Shown piece after piece: positions 28,095 through 37,304 of a DNA stretch of 64,000 nucleotides. Under the pieces are notes generated by a model that saw nothing but the letters and a program-made list of their open reading frames with translations, was not told the DNA's origin and searched no databases. The position numbers were made by a program, and so were the translations under genes. Source of the DNA: Phocaeicola vulgatus (GTDB taxonomy: Bacteria; Bacteroidota; Bacteroidia; Bacteroidales; Tannerellaceae); NCBI GenBank assembly GCA_022009975.1, contig CP091733.1, forward strand, positions 947,001 through 1,011,000, given 5' to 3'. Each line of letters starts with the position of its first letter. Position 1 is the stretch's first letter.

Positions 28095-29591
28095 ATGAAA
28101 CAATTACTGACATTAATCTGTGCATTAGGCTTCACGACAGCTTTTGCACAACAAGAGACAGTTGACCTCTCCATTGCCCAGAAGATCAAACTGGAGGAGA
28201 TGAGGAATTCCCAAGTGGAACAGCTTTCTTATCAGTTGCTCGATTATGCAGGTCCGCGCTTGGCTGGTTCGGACGGCATGGAAAGAGGGGAGAAGATAGC
28301 GAAGGAGGCGATGGCTGCCTATGGATTGTCCAATCCCCGGATTGACTTTGCTTGCGATTGGCCACGTGGCGGCTGGGACATTGACAAGGCTTATATGGCG
28401 ATGACTGCCCCTTATTATATCCCCATTTTCCCCGGCCCCGTGGCTTGGACGGATGGAACCGGTGGCGCAGTGAGAGGGGAAGTGGTGTTGGTCTCTCCGA
28501 AGGACAAAAGCGAACTGGAGGCATTCAAGGGAAGCTTGAAAGGAAAGATAGTCCTGATGCCTTCTGTCGTGGATTACCAAATCAGCTTTGACCCGGTGGC
28601 ACGCAGGCTCACGGAAAAGGACTTGGAGAACATTGCCTATTACCCGATTACGAAGATGCAGCCCCGCCGCCCGCGTCCTGTCCAGATGGTTCCAGGGACG
28701 GAATTGAGCTATCAAGAGGTGTTGGAGTTTGTCCGCAAAGAGCAGCCTGCCGTTATTATCCATGAGAATGGGAATTACAGCGTGCCAGGATTAGGTTTCT
28801 ATAAGAAGGAATTGACGGGCGCGACTCCGTGCGAAGTGAATATAGCTTGTGAGAACCACGGTTTGATGGAACGCTTGATTCGCCACGGGGAAAAGGTGGA
28901 GATGGATATTGATATCGCTGTCCACTTCTCCGGCAACCGGACGATTAACAATGTCATGGCGGAAATACCGGGAACAGACCCACGGTTGAAAGATGAATTG
29001 GTGTTGTTGGGTGGACATTTGGATTGCTACCAGATGAGCCCGGGAGCAGGGGATGACGGCGCAGGATTCATAGCCATGTTGGAGGCTGTCCGCATCCTGA
29101 AAGAGATTGGTGTCCAGCCGCGTCGCACCATCCGTGTCATCTTCTGGGGAGGCGAGGAGCAAGGGCTTTATGGATCCACCGGATATGTCAAGCGTTATGT
29201 GCAAGACGGGGAGAAGAAGCTGAAGGAGCATGCGAAAATCTCCGCTTATTTCAATTCCGATTATGGTCCAGGCAAATTCAGGGGCATTTACACGCAGGAC
29301 AACTTGCAGGTCTATCCTTTGTTCGAAGCCTGGATGCAGCCGTTTAAAGACACGGGATTCACGACTTTGTCCAACAGGAGCGTGGGAAGCACGGACTTGG
29401 TGCCGTTTGATGAAGCGGGCATTCCTGCCTTCCAGTTTATACAAGACCCGATGGAGTGGGGGCGGCATTCACACCGCACCCAAGACTTCTCCGACCGCTT
29501 GGTGTTGGATGATATCCGCCATAACGCAGTCATCATAGCTTGGTTCGCATATAATGCGGCGATGAGGAGCGAGATGCTGCCACGGAAATAA
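28095..29591 (+). CDS. Secreted M28-family zinc peptidase (carboxypeptidase Q-like)
   Basis: 498 residues from the ATG at 28095, chosen because it gives a signal peptide (1-18, TTAFAQ); the frame continues upstream into the repeat. A PA-type insert (about 120-260) comes before the M28 catalytic domain. Zinc ligands and catalytic residues are visible in LGGHLDCYQ, GAGDDGAG, FWGGEEQGLYGS and the final GRHSHRTQD. It would cleave dipeptides or N-terminal residues in the periplasm or outside. It converges on the GH30 gene with only 6 bases between the two stops. Confidence 0.9.
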   Translation: MKQLLTLICALGFTTAFAQQETVDLSIAQKIKLEEMRNSQVEQLSYQLLDYAGPRLAGSDGMERGEKIAKEAMAAYGLSNPRIDFACDWPRGGWDIDKAYMAMTAPYYIPIFPGPVAWTDGTGGAVRGEVVLVSPKDKSELEAFKGSLKGKIVLMPSVVDYQISFDPVARRLTEKDLENIAYYPITKMQPRRPRPVQMVPGTELSYQEVLEFVRKEQPAVIIHENGNYSVPGLGFYKKELTGATPCEVNIACENHGLMERLIRHGEKVEMDIDIAVHFSGNRTINNVMAEIPGTDPRLKDELVLLGGHLDCYQMSPGAGDDGAGFIAMLEAVRILKEIGVQPRRTIRVIFWGGEEQGLYGSTGYVKRYVQDGEKKLKEHAKISAYFNSDYGPGKFRGIYTQDNLQVYPLFEAWMQPFKDTGFTTLSNRSVGSTDLVPFDEAGIPAFQFIQDPMEWGRHSHRTQDFSDRLVLDDIRHNAVIIAWFAYNAAMRSEMLPRK

Positions 29592-29597
29592 CCAATA

Positions 29598-31435
29598 TCA
29601 CTCCACCCTCACCAACATCCAATTCCCATGGTCTGCTTCCACCGCATTCCCGTCATCGCCGCAGACCACTTTTGTTCCGGTTTCTATCTTTTCATCCTTT
29701 AGTTGCCAACACTTTCCCGGGGCGTCGTCCGGTCTTATCTTTACATGGATTCCGTCTATTGTTTCAATCCTGAAAGCTTGTGGGAGGTCATTTGCTCCAG
29801 CTTCGTTTGTCATCCTGAACGAACCATCTCCCTGCTTTTGGATTCTCCATCTTTGGACAGGATTGGCAATATCCGCCTTCTCGATGGAGAAGGAATTGCC
29901 TTGGGCGGAGATGGCTGCCGTGGCATTTGACTGCGGGACAATCAAGTAGGTGCTGCCGTCGCAAATTCCACGGGAACTCCCGGCTTGGAGTGCCACTGGG
30001 ATGACGAGGGTCGTGATGCTTTTGTCCGGCAACGCCACATCGATGATGCTCTCACCCACCAGTTGGAAATCATGGACAGGCGAGGTCGATTCTGTCGGGC
30101 TTGTGCGCCATGCCGAGACCTCTCCGGATATGCGTGCCATTGGCAAGCTGAAGCGGTGTGTTTTGCCTGCATCACGGTTGACCAGCACGATGACCAACTC
30201 GTTCCCTTCCGGGTTCAAAGCTGCCAACGAATGGCTGTCGCTGCTGTACACGATGTCATATCCTTGGCGGATGAACCTTGTCACCTGCTGCCGCACATGG
30301 TAATTCTTCACCTTGCCATAAGTGGCATCCCCGAAGTTGCCCCTGACGAGGCACCATTGGTCGTTGTTCTCCTCCACATATTGCCAATCTATCCATGCGT
30401 CGGGAGCGATGTAACGGACATCGTCAATCAGCCGCTGTGCCAATCCGAGGTTTCCGTCTATGCCTTCCCCGCCTGCACCCGTCTCGCTCATCCATACCTT
30501 TTTGCCTTCCGCACGGGCAAGCGAACCGAACCGGCTCCTGTCACGGTCGTTGGCGGAATAGGTGTGTGAATTCCATTGGCCGACATAGTGGTTGACCTTC
30601 TCCTTCCGGTACTCCTTGAATCCGGCGACCGCAACGCTTATGTCGGTCTCGTCGGCTGCGCTGATGACGGTTTTGAGCCCGCTTTGGGCAAGCATGGGTG
30701 CCAATACCCTGATGAAGGCGGCTTGGCTGGAGAAATCGAAATGGCATCCCTCCTGGCTACCCGACTTGTACCAATAGTTTGTCATCGCCTCGTTGAAGGG
30801 GTCCAAGGTGCGGAACTCGATACCGTATGCCTCTTTGTAGTGTTTGCAGACCTCGATAAGGTAGCGTGCGAAATCCTCGTAATATTCAGGCTTGAGGTTG
30901 TCCTTGCCCGCATCTTCATGCCCTGCGCAACAGCCGCTGAATGTCATCCACCAAGGTGCGCTGTTCGAGAAAGCTTCAAAGACGGCATCGGGCCTCTTCT
31001 CTTTTATCTTCAGCATGATTTTCCGTTGGGCTGCATCCCGTTCCCAATGGAACACACCGTTGTGTTCGTCCTGGAATCCTTCCATTTCAGCCCTTAATCC
31101 TTTTCCGTCCCCCATGTGGTGCTCTTTGCAATTCGCCCAATTGGGTTCTTCACCTCCTCCGATGTTGTACCGGAAAAGGTTCCAGTTGAGCCCTTCGGGG
31201 TTGACCATCCAATCAACCAGTTCGTCGATTTGCGGGTCGCTCCATTTGCCGCACATATTCGCCCACCAACACAAACTGACGCCCCAGCCTTCCAGGGTTT
31301 GCCTTGGAGCCAAAGGGCAGACAATCGAGCGGACGGTGTCGTTGGGGAAAGGGGTTGGACTTGCATTATATGACTCTTTGCCTTCAGCCATGAAGGCTGA
31401 CAGGATCAATGCCGCGGAGATAAATAGAGTTTCAT
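29598..31435 (-). CDS. GH30-family glycosidase, possibly beta-1,6-galactanase type, exported
   Basis: About 612 residues. A catalytic barrel (about 45-400) has the acid/base Glu in LDPFNEAMTNYW and the nucleophile in VWMSETGAGGEG. The opening LEGWGVSLCWWANMCGKWS resembles fungal-type endo-beta-1,6-galactanases in GH30. A beta-sandwich and a ricin-like region (QRWRIQ and GKCWQL motifs) follow. The good frame opens without an ATG at about 31429. Adding one A to ATGAAACT at 31430-31435 restores MKTLFISAALILSAF, a normal signal peptide, so the start is placed at 31435. The substrate assignment is from motif similarity only. Confidence 0.85.
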
Positions 31436-31596
31436 ATCAAGTGATTTTATGTGTTAGGGTTCGCAATGGAGACTATACAGTCATTCGACAAATATACGTT
31501 TTTCCCCGGAATGGAGAATGGTGAGGGCGGCAGAATTTCTTTCTTTAACTCGCCTGTCTCGTAAATTTGTCCTAAATGATAGTTGCAGTGTATAGT

Positions 31597-31745
31597 TGAT
31601 TTCAATGACATTCGTTTATGGTTTAAAGATTACGGGAGCAAAGGTAAGGTAGCGGGAAAGCGTGGAGTTGACGGACACGTCATAACACGTTGCAAGTTGC
31701 ATGTTTTTGCACATTTCTGCAGTTATTCCGCAGTTTCTGTTTAGA
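31597..31745. repeat. Left arm of a large inverted duplication
   Basis: The stretch TTTCAATGACATTCGTTTAT to TCCGCAGTTTCTG matches, in opposite orientation, 32815-32976. Nearly identical blocks include GGTTTAAAGATTACGGG, GAAAGCGTGGAGTTGACGGA and CGTCATAACACGT. The two copies differ by scattered changes and one gap of about 35 bases. On the minus strand this arm ends in an ATGTCATTGAAA start like that of the HU-like remnant. The short frame that follows (to 31448) has no recognisable product. Confidence 0.8.
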
Positions 31746-31780
31746 GATTCTTTAATTTTAAGTCAAACATTTGTCATTGA

Positions 31781-32146
31781 TTATCTGTTATTTATATACA
31801 TTTGGAAGCACTGTTCGCCCAAAGGCATCAGCGGTTGACAGAGTTTCTTGATATTGACTGCAAAGAGCCGGAACAGCCAATGGAGCGAGGACGGAAGAAA
31901 ACAAACTTCTTCTTGGATTTCACCATCCAACAAGCCATTCCTTACGGGAGATTGAGCGGGCTTTTTGATTTCCTCCAGCATTTTGTCAGGGATGTCGGTT
32001 TTGTCAATAGCTTTCAATAAGGCTTCGCCTTTCACGGCAAGTTTGTTGCTTGCCGTCAGGTTCTTCGCTAAAGCTCTGGCACAGTCGTTTGCCTTTAAAA
32101 TTTCCGTCGGTTCCGAGTTTTCAGTTGTTTGTAAGATTTCAGTCAT
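31781..32146 (-). CDS. Hypothetical protein, 121 residues
   Basis: Not recognised. The first 75 residues look like a real soluble helical protein (CARALAKNLTASNKLAVKGE, then KTDIPDKMLEEIKKPAQSP). The last 45 residues are Cys- and Phe-rich and less convincing, so the tail may be shifted or degraded. A good promoter lies 92 bases upstream of the ATG at 32146. It sits inside the segment bounded by the inverted duplication and could be a remnant of a mobile or HU-associated module. Confidence 0.45.
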   Translation of the reverse strand: MTEILQTTENSEPTEILKANDCARALAKNLTASNKLAVKGEALLKAIDKTDIPDKMLEEIKKPAQSPVRNGLLDGEIQEEVCFLPSSLHWLFRLFAVNIKKLCQPLMPLGEQCFQMYINNR

Positions 32147-32237
32147 TTTTTTGAAATTCCCATAGTTGTTTTTTAAAAAAATTTATTTTTGAAAAAGTCA
32201 ATCGGGGAAGAATCCGTTTCCCCATCTGATTGCGTTG

Positions 32238-32269
32238 CAAATATACGCATTAATTTATGCGAAAGCAAG
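32238..32269 (-). promoter_or_regulatory. Promoter reading into the 121-residue frame
   Basis: TATATTTG on the minus strand (32245-32238) is an exact -7 box. CTTG lies 20 bases upstream. Confidence 0.55.
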
Positions 32270-32363
32270 TGAAATCAAATATAAATTTATTATTAACATT
32301 TCTTTACTTTGCGTTTTTTTCATTAAATTTTTTTCTCTCATGCGCATTAGAGAGAGAGAATTT

Positions 32364-32418
32364 TATTCTATTCTATTCTATTCTATTCTTTCCTATTCTA
32401 TTCTATTCTATTCTATTC
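32364..32418. repeat. Eleven TATTC pentanucleotide units
   Basis: Five perfect TATTC units, one altered unit (TTTCC) and five more perfect units, 55 bases in all. An (AG)n stretch lies just before it. Such runs are prone to length change. Confidence 0.9.
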
Positions 32419-32667
32419 TTTGTTGAAAAAAGTACGTTTTTTTTGCATTTTGAGCGGTTTTTTCGCCTCGTTTGCACGTTTTTTTGGAGTTTTTGCATCC
32501 TTTTTTTGAGTAAAATTGCACGTTTTAAACCCACAACCGACCACATAACACTAAATGTCAACGCTTTATGTGTTATTAAAATGATTTAATTATCCTTTTT
32601 CTTTAGATTTATTGTTCCAATTTTTATATTTTTTCGTGGCACATTTTTTTTCATCCAAAACACCCAT

Positions 32668-32750
32668 CAAAAACGTCCAATGTTTTTCCAAAAACGTCCA
32701 ATGTTTTTCCGGAAACGTCCGATGTTTTTTCAAAAACAACGGTTGTTTTT
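32668..32750. repeat. Repeat family B copy
   Basis: Two AAAACGTCCAATGTTTTT units and a variant GAAACGTCCGATGTTTTT run in the same direction and end in AAAACAACGGTTGTTTTTT. An apparent open frame through it on the minus strand is a product of the repeat. Confidence 0.8.
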
Positions 32751-32814
32751 TCCCAAATAAACCCTCCTTTTCTGTGAATATTTGTAAACGGAAGTAAAAC
32801 GAACGTAAAGGCGG

Positions 32815-32976
32815 AAGAAACTGCAAGATGGTGCGGGAAAAATGCAGGAATGTGCAGAAATGTGCAAAAATATGCAACTTGGGACGTGTTATGACGTCTC
32901 CGTCAACTCCACGCTTTCCTGCCGCCTTACCTTTGCCCCCGTAATCTTTAAACTATAAACAAATGTCATTGAAATT
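32815..32976. repeat. Right arm of the large inverted duplication
   Basis: The reverse complement of the left arm at 31597-31745, with an additional block rich in ATGCAGGAATGTGCAGAAAT-type repeats spaced about ten bases apart. It leads directly into the ATG of the HU-like remnant, so the duplicated unit looks like a promoter region plus the first codons. Confidence 0.8.
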
Positions 32977-33097
32977 TACAGTAGTAGCAAGGAAAAACCT
33001 TAGCAAAGGCGCACCGGAGGACTCCAAATTGTTCTACGCACAGGCAAGATTTGCAGTTGACAGAGACGTGGGCACGTCACCTACTAATTACAGATAG
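32963..33097 (+). pseudogene. Truncated HU-like DNA-binding protein remnant
   Basis: The frame starts MSLKFTVVARKNLSKGAPED and goes on to FYAQARFAVDRD, the typical opening of Bacteroidales HU-family proteins, then stops after 44 residues where the family has about 120-160. The following 140 bases hold no continuation that could be recognised. It is probably a decayed or internally deleted gene. Confidence 0.65.
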
Positions 33098-33266
33098 GGA
33101 TTGTCGCAAATGACTTTAAATGCTAAGTGTTTAGCCTCCACAACAGAAAGGATTGTGAAAGAAACAGAACCTGGACATAAAGAAGTTGCCTTTGAATATG
33201 TGCGTTTCCGGAGGTATCATGTGAATTAAAAACCGTCATCTATTTATCCATCTCATACCTTTTCCT

Positions 33267-33274
33267 TATATTTG
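33267..33274 (+). promoter_or_regulatory. -7 box of the menaquinone cluster
   Basis: TATATTTG lies 21 bases before the ATG at 33296. No clear -33 box was seen. The intergenic bases from 33098 to 33266 show no other feature. Confidence 0.55.
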
Positions 33275-33295
33275 TAGCATAATCCCTAAAAAGTA

Positions 33296-33830
33296 ATGAG
33301 TATGAAATACAAATTATTGGTGATAGATGTGGATGGGACGTTGCTGAACGAGGCAGGTGAGATAACCCAGCATATCCGTTCTGCTATATTAAAAGCCCAG
33401 CAAATGGGTGTCCAGGTGGTGTTGTCTTCCGGACGCCCTTCGGGAGGAGTTTTGCCATTGGCGAAAGAGTTGGAACTGAACAATTATAAAGGTTTTGTCA
33501 TCGCATACAACGGTGCGCAGATTATCGATATGACAGACGGGACGTTGCTGTTCGACAAACATATCGACTGCGAATTGATACCTTATTTGGATAAGAAGGC
33601 GAAGAAGAACGGCTTCTCGATATTTACCTATTCGGAAGATGCCATTTATACCGATTCCCCTTTTGACGCGCATATCGTGCGTGAGGCGGAGTTGAACGGT
33701 CTGCCTATATATGGAGTGGACGATTTCCCCGCCGCCATCGACTTTAACCCATGCAAATGTATCTTGGTGAGTGACGACGAAGAGAACTTGGTCGGGCTGG
33801 AGAACCATTGGAAAGAAATTGCCGGGCACG
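33296..33830 (+). CDS. Cof-type HAD hydrolase domain, N-terminal half of a HAD-hotdog fusion
   Basis: The N-terminus MSMKYKLLVIDVDGTLLNE carries the HAD nucleophile Asp (DVDGT), followed by the SSGRPSGG Ser motif and a C2-type cap. This is the Cof/IIB phosphatase subfamily. The frame is lost at about 33830 (one extra G in CACGGCGGAC). A short middle frame reads ADVFRSEDYF, and a second extra base at about 33864 (TTCCCTGG) moves it into the frame of the thioesterase part. With both removed the protein is continuous through the HAD motif IGDGVADVPM. The first gene of the men operon. Confidence 0.82.
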
Positions 33831-33864
33831 GCGGACGTGTTCCGTTCCGAGGATTACTTCCCTG

Positions 33865-34533
33865 GAGGTGGTGCCGCCGACGGTGGACAAGGGGAATGCC
33901 TTGGCTCTGTTGATGGAGATGCTGAAGATGGAACGGGAAGAGGTGATTGCCATAGGAGACGGTGTGGCGGATGTCCCCATGTTGCAGTTGGCAGGGCTCT
34001 CCGTGGCGATGGGAAACGCAAGGGATTCCGTACAGGCTTGTGCCGACACGGTGACATTGCCCAACAGCCAGGAGGGTGTGGCAGTCGCTATCGAGAAGAA
34101 CGTGTTGGCGACGATACGGCCGACCGAAGTGCCGCTCGATTTGCTCAATGCGAGGGCAAGGCACGCCTTGATGGGCAACTTGGGCATCCAATATACTTAC
34201 GCATCCGAGACGCGGGTAGAGGCGACGATGCCGGTCGATGAGCGGACACGCCAGCCTTTCGGCATCCTGCACGGGGGAGCGACCTTGGCATTGGCGGAGA
34301 CCGTGGCAGGATTGGGTTCGATGTTGCTCGTGCAGCCCGATGAAATAGTAGTGGGAATGCAGGTGAGCGGCAACCATATCTCATCCGCACATGAAGGCGA
34401 CACGGTGCGTGCCGTTGCCACCATCCTCCACCGGGGACGTTCGTCGCACGTCTGGAATGTGGATATCTTTACCTCGACCGACCGCCTTGTCTCTTCGGTG
34501 AGGGTCATGAACAGTGTGATGAAAAAGAAATGA
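33865..34533 (+). CDS. HAD C-terminus fused to a hotdog thioesterase (likely DHNA-CoA hydrolase)
   Basis: The HAD part ends with VIAIGDGVADVPMLQLAG (the metal-binding Asp residues). About 60 residues later a PaaI-type hotdog domain begins (LMGNLGIQYTYASETRV) with the signature FGILHGGATLALAETVAGLG. Hotdog enzymes of this type hydrolyse 1,4-dihydroxy-2-naphthoyl-CoA, a menaquinone step that lies after MenB. The location directly before menF makes that function likely, though it is inferred. The stop overlaps the menF start (ATGA at 34530). Confidence 0.8.
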   Translation, partial: EVVPPTVDKGNALALLMEMLKMEREEVIAIGDGVADVPMLQLAGLSVAMGNARDSVQACADTVTLPNSQEGVAVAIEKNVLATIRPTEVPLDLLNARARHALMGNLGIQYTYASETRVEATMPVDERTRQPFGILHGGATLALAETVAGLGSMLLVQPDEIVVGMQVSGNHISSAHEGDTVRAVATILHRGRSSHVWNVDIFTSTDRLVSSVRVMNSVMKKK

Positions 34534-35615
34534 TAACAGAAGATTCATTTACGATAATCGATTCGTTGGTGAGGCAAGGCAGGAGCTTTGCCTTGTGGCG
34601 CGTCCCGGGCGAGGAGACCGTCCATTTCGGGATGCAGACGTATGGTAACCCTGAATTAATATATGATATGGCGGAGCTGGACGGGCGCACGGGGTTCGTG
34701 ATTGCCCCGTTCCAGGTATCGGACAAGCACCCTATCGTGCTGATCAAGCCCGACTGCCTCGACCTGCCGGAAGATGTGTTGGAAAACCCGCAGGATATGA
34801 TCGAGGTGGTGGCGCATGACAATCCCCCCTTGTCGGACGACGAGGAGGAGAAACGTCATTATTGCTCCGCATTCCATCTCTTCCGCGACCCGCTGTTAAG
34901 GGGTGTGCAGGACAAATTGGTGTTGTCCCGTTCCAAGACGGTCGGGCGGAGGAGAGATTTGTCCCTTGCCCGTTCCTTCTTCAAGGCGTGCGGGCGTTAC
35001 CTCCATTCCTATGTCTATCTGTTGCATACGCCCCGGACGGGCACATGGATGGGTAGTACCCCCGAAATCATCTTGGCAGGGAAAGGGAAGGATTGGCAAA
35101 CGGTCGCCTTGGCAGGCACGCAACGGTTGCTGGAGGGCAAATTGCCTGCCCGCTGGGACAGCAAGAATTGCCAGGAGCAACAGTTGGTCGCCTCTTATAT
35201 ACGCAGGCAGTTGGCAGCATTGGATATACATCCCGACGAGAAAGGTCCCTATTCGGTGCGTGCCGGGGAATTGTCTCACCTGAAAAGCATCTTCAAGTTC
35301 ACATTGCCCGACACCCGCATGTTGGGCGACATCTTGGCTCTGTTGCATCCGACGCCGGCAGTCTGCGGACTTCCGAAAGAGGATGCTTTCCGGTTCATTT
35401 TGGAGAAGGAGGAGTATGACCGGAGCTACTATTCCGGCTTTGTCGGTTGGCTTTCCCCCGCGGGCAAGACGGATTTGTATGTGAATTTGCGTTGCGTGAA
35501 TGTCCATCCGGACAGTTACACCCTGTTTGCCGGAGGTGGCTTGTTGGCATCGTCGGTATTGGAAGACGAGTGGAACGAGACCGAGGACAAGATGAAACTA
35601 TGCGAAATATTTTAG
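34530..35615 (+). CDS. menF: Isochorismate synthase
   Basis: 361 residues. The chorismate-binding domain shows GSTPEIILAG, ALAGTQRLLEG, HPTPAVCGLPKEDA, YYSGFVGWL and the closing AGGGLLASSVLEDEWNETEDK, which holds metal-binding Glu residues. It converts chorismate to isochorismate, the first step of menaquinone synthesis, in the cytoplasm. It is shorter at the N-terminus than E. coli MenF, as usual in Bacteroidetes. The product passes to MenD, encoded 14 bases downstream. Confidence 0.93.
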   Translation: MITEDSFTIIDSLVRQGRSFALWRVPGEETVHFGMQTYGNPELIYDMAELDGRTGFVIAPFQVSDKHPIVLIKPDCLDLPEDVLENPQDMIEVVAHDNPPLSDDEEEKRHYCSAFHLFRDPLLRGVQDKLVLSRSKTVGRRRDLSLARSFFKACGRYLHSYVYLLHTPRTGTWMGSTPEIILAGKGKDWQTVALAGTQRLLEGKLPARWDSKNCQEQQLVASYIRRQLAALDIHPDEKGPYSVRAGELSHLKSIFKFTLPDTRMLGDILALLHPTPAVCGLPKEDAFRFILEKEEYDRSYYSGFVGWLSPAGKTDLYVNLRCVNVHPDSYTLFAGGGLLASSVLEDEWNETEDKMKLCEIF

Positions 35616-35629
35616 AGTGATATAAATTT

Positions 35630-37294
35630 ATGTATTCAGATAAAAAGAACGTGCTGCAACTGGCCGCCTTGCTCAAGGAGCATGAGATACGGAACGTCGT
35701 GTTGTGCCCGGGCAGCCGCAACATACCGATTGTACAGACATTGGCGCGCCATCCCTTCTTCACTTGCCATGCGGTGACGGATGAACGGAATGCCGGCTTC
35801 TTTGCGATCGGGCTGGCTTTGAACAGCGGGAAGCCTGCTGCCATCTGCTGCACTTCCGGAACGGCGTTGCTTAACATCCATCCGGCTGTGGCGGAGGCGT
35901 ATTACCAGCAGGTTCCGCTGGTGGTCATCTCTGCCGACCGTCCCGCAGCGTGGATAGGGCAGATGGACGGGCAGACATTGCCGCAGGACGGGGTGTTCCG
36001 TGGTTTGGTGAAGTGTTCGGTCTCCCTGCCGGAAATCCATACGCGGGAGGAGGAGTGGCATTGCAACCGCCTTGTCAACGAGGCTTTGTTGGCGGTGAAC
36101 CACCACGGTAAAGGACCGGTTCACATCAATGTGCCGATGTCGGAACCCCTTTTCAGCTTCACGGCGGAGCAACTCCCCGAAGTGCGTGTCATACAGCGTT
36201 ACAATGGGTTGAACATCTATGAGCGTGAGTATGGAAGTTTGATTGCCCGCTTGGGGAAATATACGAAGCGGATGATGGTGGCAGGGCAGCAGACCCTCAT
36301 TTACCAGTTCGAGCGCAAGACTGCCAAGTTGGTGTATAAACATTTCACATGGTTGTGCGAGCACATGGCCAATCAGACCGTGCCGGGCATCCCGGTCAAG
36401 AACTTCGACGCCCTCTTGGCTTCGTTGGATGAAAGCCAGCTGGAGAAACTTGTCCCCGATATCGTGGTGACGTATGGAGGGCACATCGTTTCCAAGCGGT
36501 TGAAGCAGTGGCTGCGGAACCATCCGCCCAAGGAGCACTGGCATGTGGCTTCGGATGGTGAAGTGCGTGACACCTTCGGCGTGTTGACGACCGTCATCGA
36601 GATGGATCCTTTCGAGTTCATAGAGAAGGTGGCAGTATTGATGGATTCCAACGTGGGGCAGGAGTACCCGAAACAGTGGGAATCCCTTTCCAAGAAGATG
36701 CCGGAGCCGCAGTTCGGTTATTCGGCAATGGCGGCGGTCGGTGCACTGTTGCACGCATTGCCTGCCAACTCCACCTTGCACCTCGCCAACAGTTCGGCTG
36801 TGCGGTATGCCCAGATGTTCAAGCTGCCCAACGACACCGAGGTGTGTTGCAACCGTGGGACGAGCGGGATTGAAGGTTCCCTCTCGACCGCCTTGGGGTA
36901 TGCGTGGGCTTCGGACAGGTTGAACTTTATCTTGTTGGGCGACTTGAGTTTCTTTTATAACATGAACGCCCTTTGGGACAACGGTTCGCGCGGGAATGTG
37001 CGCATCCTGCTCCTCAACAACGGGGGCGGGGAGATATTTGGCTCTTTGCAGGGGGCGCAGCTTGAATCGCCTGTCGAGAAATATGTGAAGGGGTCGCACC
37101 GCATGTCTGCCCGGAGTTGGGCGGAAGCAAACCAGTTTGATTATGCAGCCGTCCACGACATGGAGGAGTTGGAAGCCGCCCTGCCCGCATTCGTCCAGGC
37201 AGACCAGCAAGCCAACCCGCAGTTCATGGAGGTGTTTACCCAGCCGGGCGAGGATATCCGCCTGTTGAATAGTTATTATAATGGATTAAAATAG
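35630..37294 (+). CDS. menD: 2-succinyl-5-enolpyruvyl-6-hydroxy-3-cyclohexene-1-carboxylate synthase
   Basis: 554 residues, the usual length. A thiamine diphosphate enzyme that adds the succinyl semialdehyde unit from 2-oxoglutarate to isochorismate. Visible motifs are [30 protein letters not shown] (the catalytic Glu), [17 protein letters not shown], and the cofactor-binding segment [15 protein letters not shown] followed by NNGGGEIFG. It lies in an operon with menF and menB. Confidence 0.96.
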   Translation: MYSDKKNVLQLAALLKEHEIRNVVLCPGSRNIPIVQTLARHPFFTCHAVTDERNAGFFAIGLALNSGKPAAICCTSGTALLNIHPAVAEAYYQQVPLVVISADRPAAWIGQMDGQTLPQDGVFRGLVKCSVSLPEIHTREEEWHCNRLVNEALLAVNHHGKGPVHINVPMSEPLFSFTAEQLPEVRVIQRYNGLNIYEREYGSLIARLGKYTKRMMVAGQQTLIYQFERKTAKLVYKHFTWLCEHMANQTVPGIPVKNFDALLASLDESQLEKLVPDIVVTYGGHIVSKRLKQWLRNHPPKEHWHVASDGEVRDTFGVLTTVIEMDPFEFIEKVAVLMDSNVGQEYPKQWESLSKKMPEPQFGYSAMAAVGALLHALPANSTLHLANSSAVRYAQMFKLPNDTEVCCNRGTSGIEGSLSTALGYAWASDRLNFILLGDLSFFYNMNALWDNGSRGNVRILLLNNGGGEIFGSLQGAQLESPVEKYVKGSHRMSARSWAEANQFDYAAVHDMEELEAALPAFVQADQQANPQFMEVFTQPGEDIRLLNSYYNGLK

Positions 37295-37304
37295 TAGATT
37301 AGGA

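Noticed and set aside
31448..31611. A 54-codon frame starting MSLKSTIHCNYH on the minus strand
   Set aside because: It uses the start inside the left inverted arm, but the rest has no similarity to HU proteins and overlaps the GH30 upstream region.
32590..32877. A 95-codon frame with repeated HWTFLEK-type segments
   Set aside because: It is the translation of repeat family B plus flanking A/T-rich DNA and has no promoter of its own.
35636..37210. A 524-codon open frame on the minus strand across menD
   Set aside because: menD on the plus strand is a clear full-length enzyme; the other frame has no signal, domain or start context and comes from the G+C-rich codons.
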